Assembly (NCBI GenBank): GCA_034716535.1
Contig: JAYEJW010000401.1
Location: 1 to 9,309, forward strand
Origin: JAYEJW01 sp034716535
GTDB lineage: Bacteria > Pseudomonadota > Gammaproteobacteria > Chromatiales > Chromatiaceae
DNA length: 9,309 nt
Direction of reading: 5' to 3'
The notes under the pieces were generated by a model, which had not been told where the DNA came from, did no database searches, and saw only the letters and a program-made list of their open reading frames with translations. The translations under genes and the position numbers were made by a program. This document shows, in pieces, positions 7,667-9,309 of the stretch (positions are counted from its first letter, which is position 1; each line of letters opens with the position of its first letter).

Positions 7667-7795
7667 ATCAAACGTCGCTTCTCCTGAATCTCGTCGTTCT
7701 TACCCGGAGAGGGGTAGGCTCAGACATAGTTGATCCAACGCTCGTCGGCGACACTGGCGCATGGCGGCTGTCCGTTAGACTCCCCCAAGGTTGCG

Positions 7796-7811
7796 CTTGG
7801 AGACTTCCAAG
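7796..7811. other. Perfect inverted repeat between the two minus-strand genes
   Basis: CTTGGA-GACT-TCCAAG forms a 6-bp stem with a 4-nt loop, about 40 nt past the stop of the sensor gene. It has no T-tract, so it is a poor terminator. It may be an RNA hairpin in a joint transcript, or chance. Confidence 0.3.
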
Positions 7812-7849
7812 ATCTCGACTCGCCGCACTTCGAGGGACGCTCGATTGAT

Positions 7850-8809
7850 TCAATTCCGGCGGTTAGCCGTTTCGCCGATCCAGAACTCCAGGCTCTTCGC
7901 CAAGAACTCGTCGTAGGCCATATAGTGGGTTCCGTCGCAGGAGAAGGTCAGACTGACCATGCCGTTGAAGACGTTGATAGAGGCCGATCGCAGATAGAAG
8001 GTGTCATCCATCAAGCGAAGCTCCTTCATACCGTTGAGTATCGAGGGTACGCTGTCATTTGGGATGCGCGCTTCATCCGGGTAGGTCCGGCGGGGGTATA
8101 CGAGGCAGATGTCCGGGTCCGCGAGCGCCTCGTGGTCCAGGATGCGGTAGCGAAAGGGGTCGTCAACCGTCCAGACGGTGACCCGGCTGCTCGAGAAATG
8201 GACCAGCCCCTGAAACACACCGCGTTCCACGAGTAGCTCTTCGATGATCGATAGGGCCTGCTCCATGTTCCGGTCCATTGGGCTTTCAACGCGGGTCTGG
8301 AGGAAAACCGTGCTCCTGATCGAAGGGTCGCCCTTGACCTGCAGCCAATGAGCGGGCTCGTCGTAAAGCCTGGCGTTTACGGGCAGATTCCTGAGGTCGA
8401 AACTGGCCCCAACGTAGCCGAGAAGCTGCTCACCGGAACGGAGCACGTGCAGTGCGGTCAGGGAAGGACGGCGAGAAAGCAAACCGACATAGGCGTCGGA
8501 CAGCAGGAATCCCCAAGCGGGGACGGCCTCACGCATGTACGGCCGCTGAGAGCGATCACGTCCGACGTGCCCCGCGACGATGCCGGATCGGGATACGTTG
8601 TCGCTGACCTGATTGCCGTCGCGATCGACGACGAACAAGCAGCTGCAGGAGGGAATACTCCGAAAGCCGGTAATTAGGGCCCGGTTAAGCCCCTCCGAAT
8701 CGCCCCATGCGGACACGCACTCGTCAGCCAGTTGCGCCAACGGCTCGTGCAATAGCCTCGCCACCTCCTCGCGCTGGCGGTAGATGGTGTCCTTCAGCGC
8801 TTCTTCCAT
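7850..8809 (-). CDS. PDC/Cache-type sensor domain protein without output domain
   Basis: A 319-residue protein of the bacterial PDC (PAS-like, Cache superfamily) sensor type. Residues about 57-143 carry the recognisable fold elements: LFVVDRDGNQVSDNV (58-72), RDRSQRPYM (84-92), LSDAYVGLLSRRPSLTAL (103-120), and LGYVGASFDLRNLP (130-143). The C-terminal half (about 195-310) is a conserved extension seen, as I recall, in proteobacterial proteins of this type (HFSSSRVTVW, DPDICLVYPRR, LTFSCDGTHYMAYDEF). No transmembrane helix, kinase, GGDEF/EAL, methyl-accepting or DNA-binding domain is visible. This is unusual, because Cache domains generally sit outside the membrane next to an output domain. 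A cytosolic ligand sensor acting on a partner is an inference. Start ATG 8809-8807 is supported by GGAGGTGAG at 8820-8812. The downstream gene on the same strand starts 183 nt after the stop. Confidence 0.85.
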   Translation of the reverse strand: MEEALKDTIYRQREEVARLLHEPLAQLADECVSAWGDSEGLNRALITGFRSIPSCSCLFVVDRDGNQVSDNVSRSGIVAGHVGRDRSQRPYMREAVPAWGFLLSDAYVGLLSRRPSLTALHVLRSGEQLLGYVGASFDLRNLPVNARLYDEPAHWLQVKGDPSIRSTVFLQTRVESPMDRNMEQALSIIEELLVERGVFQGLVHFSSSRVTVWTVDDPFRYRILDHEALADPDICLVYPRRTYPDEARIPNDSVPSILNGMKELRLMDDTFYLRSASINVFNGMVSLTFSCDGTHYMAYDEFLAKSLEFWIGETANRRN

Positions 8810-8811
8810 CG

Positions 8812-8820
8812 CTCACCTCC
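8812..8820 (-). promoter_or_regulatory. Ribosome binding site of the PDC sensor gene
   Basis: On the minus strand, GGAGGTGAG lies just before the ATG at 8809, with the GGAGG core 6 nt away. This is a near-ideal SD and fixes the start. Confidence 0.75.
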
Positions 8821-8834
8821 GCTCATGGACGACA

Positions 8835-8864
8835 CGCGTACGCGCGGCCCGTCGTTGACGACGG
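8835..8864. promoter_or_regulatory. Two adjacent perfect palindromes upstream of the sensor gene
   Basis: CGCGTACGCG (8835-8844) is a perfect 10-bp palindrome. CCGTCGTTGACGACGG (8849-8864) is a 16-nt inverted repeat with 7-bp arms around a TG centre. Together they sit about 25-55 nt upstream of the ATG at 8809, where an operator or a 5'-leader hairpin would be expected. No regulator is identified; function is inference from symmetry and position. Confidence 0.4.
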
Positions 8865-9240
8865 ATCGATCTGTGTGAATCAAGGGCAGCATCGCTGCGC
8901 GGAACCGCTCAGGGAACCCGGTCAAGAGCCTCGGCGACACATAACCGCTCGAGCGAGCGGCAGGACCACAGGGTGTAGGGTATGCCGTCCGATCCCGCCG
9001 CGCAATCGGGGCCGCAACGGCCATCCGAAGCCTCTCCGGCAACCGTTGACGGATTCTTCCGCACTCGGGGCGCCGATCAGGTTTACGGCGCGGATTCCGA
9101 TGCGGCCGAAGGCGTTGTCATCGCCGGGCACGCCGAACGTCATTGTTTTCTCAGTGCGGGAAAGGGGGTATAGGTTGCGTGGCAGGACGAATCGGTTCTC
9201 GCGTAGATTCTGGAGTTAAACACAAAGTTACCCCGCATTC
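8865..9240. other. Region without a recognised gene
   Basis: Several open frames of 60-170 codons cross this stretch on both strands, but they are Arg/Pro-rich, overlap one another, lack SD sites and resemble no family I know. It is probably the upstream regulatory region of the sensor gene and of a gene beginning beyond the right edge. A decayed gene cannot be excluded. Confidence 0.45.
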
Positions 9241-9269
9241 TGGACAATTCTCCCGTGCGAGGGTATAAA
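9241..9269 (+). promoter_or_regulatory. Candidate sigma70 promoter reading rightward out of the window
   Basis: TGGACA (9241-9246, 5 of 6 to TTGACA) and TATAAA (9264-9269, 5 of 6 to TATAAT) are separated by exactly 17 nt. This is the best promoter-like pair I see in the window. Transcription would start near 9276 and run off the right edge, divergent from the PDC sensor gene. Confidence 0.5.
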
Positions 9270-9309
9270 GCACACCAACACCGAACGGACCGAGATTCTG
9301 TGCTTGAAC

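Noticed and set aside
7730..8236. 168-codon plus-strand frame opposite the PDC sensor gene
   Set aside because: The minus-strand frame has clear PDC motifs and an ideal SD; the plus frame is a shadow.
8922..9143. 73-codon minus-strand frame beginning MTFGVPGDDNAFGRIGIRAV
   Set aside because: Its opening looks somewhat protein-like, but there is no SD, the rest becomes Arg-rich, and I recognise no family; not supportable as a gene.
1..9309. CRISPR array, tRNA, rRNA, transposase or integrase
   Set aside because: No regularly spaced repeats, tRNA-like cloverleaf, rRNA sequence or mobile-element protein motif was seen on either strand.

Overview
The window is about 9.3 kb of moderately high-GC DNA with bacterial gene structure: Shine-Dalgarno sites, short intergenic gaps, and a Sec-type signal peptide on a multicopper oxidase. 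The mix of genes (proton-pumping P-type ATPase, class III-like PPK2, PDC sensor protein with no output domain) fits a Gram-negative, environmental, proteobacterium-like genome. No rRNA or other taxonomic marker is present, so this placement is tentative.

Layout, left to right. Positions 1-164 (+) hold the C-terminal end of a small cupin protein cut by the window edge. Positions 316-2922 (+) encode a complete type IIIA proton-translocating P-type ATPase. It is followed after 48 nt by a PPK2-family polyphosphate:nucleotide phosphotransferase at 2971-3861 (+). The two look co-transcribed and may be linked in function, with polyphosphate regenerating the ATP that the pump uses. From 3862 to 4654 there is no intact gene. 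This stretch holds a short CGCGAAG-type repeat and a decayed fragment of a phosphoribosylanthranilate isomerase (TrpF-like) gene on the minus strand with two reading-frame breaks. Positions 4655-6109 (+) encode an exported laccase-like multicopper oxidase with all four copper-binding motifs.

The right part is on the minus strand. Positions 8809-7850 encode a soluble PDC/Cache-type sensor-domain protein. After a 183-nt gap, 7666-6230 encode a 478-aa unrecognised protein in which I see a transglutaminase-like Cys-His-Asn arrangement and a possible second, degenerate copy of that fold. This gene converges on the multicopper oxidase. The last 490 bases hold no convincing gene. They contain strong palindromes just upstream of the sensor gene and a good sigma70-like promoter pointing out of the window on the plus strand.

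The most interesting items are the ATPase-PPK2 pairing, the unusual transglutaminase-like protein next to an output-less PDC sensor, and the broken trpF-like remnant. Nothing here proves a new multi-gene system.
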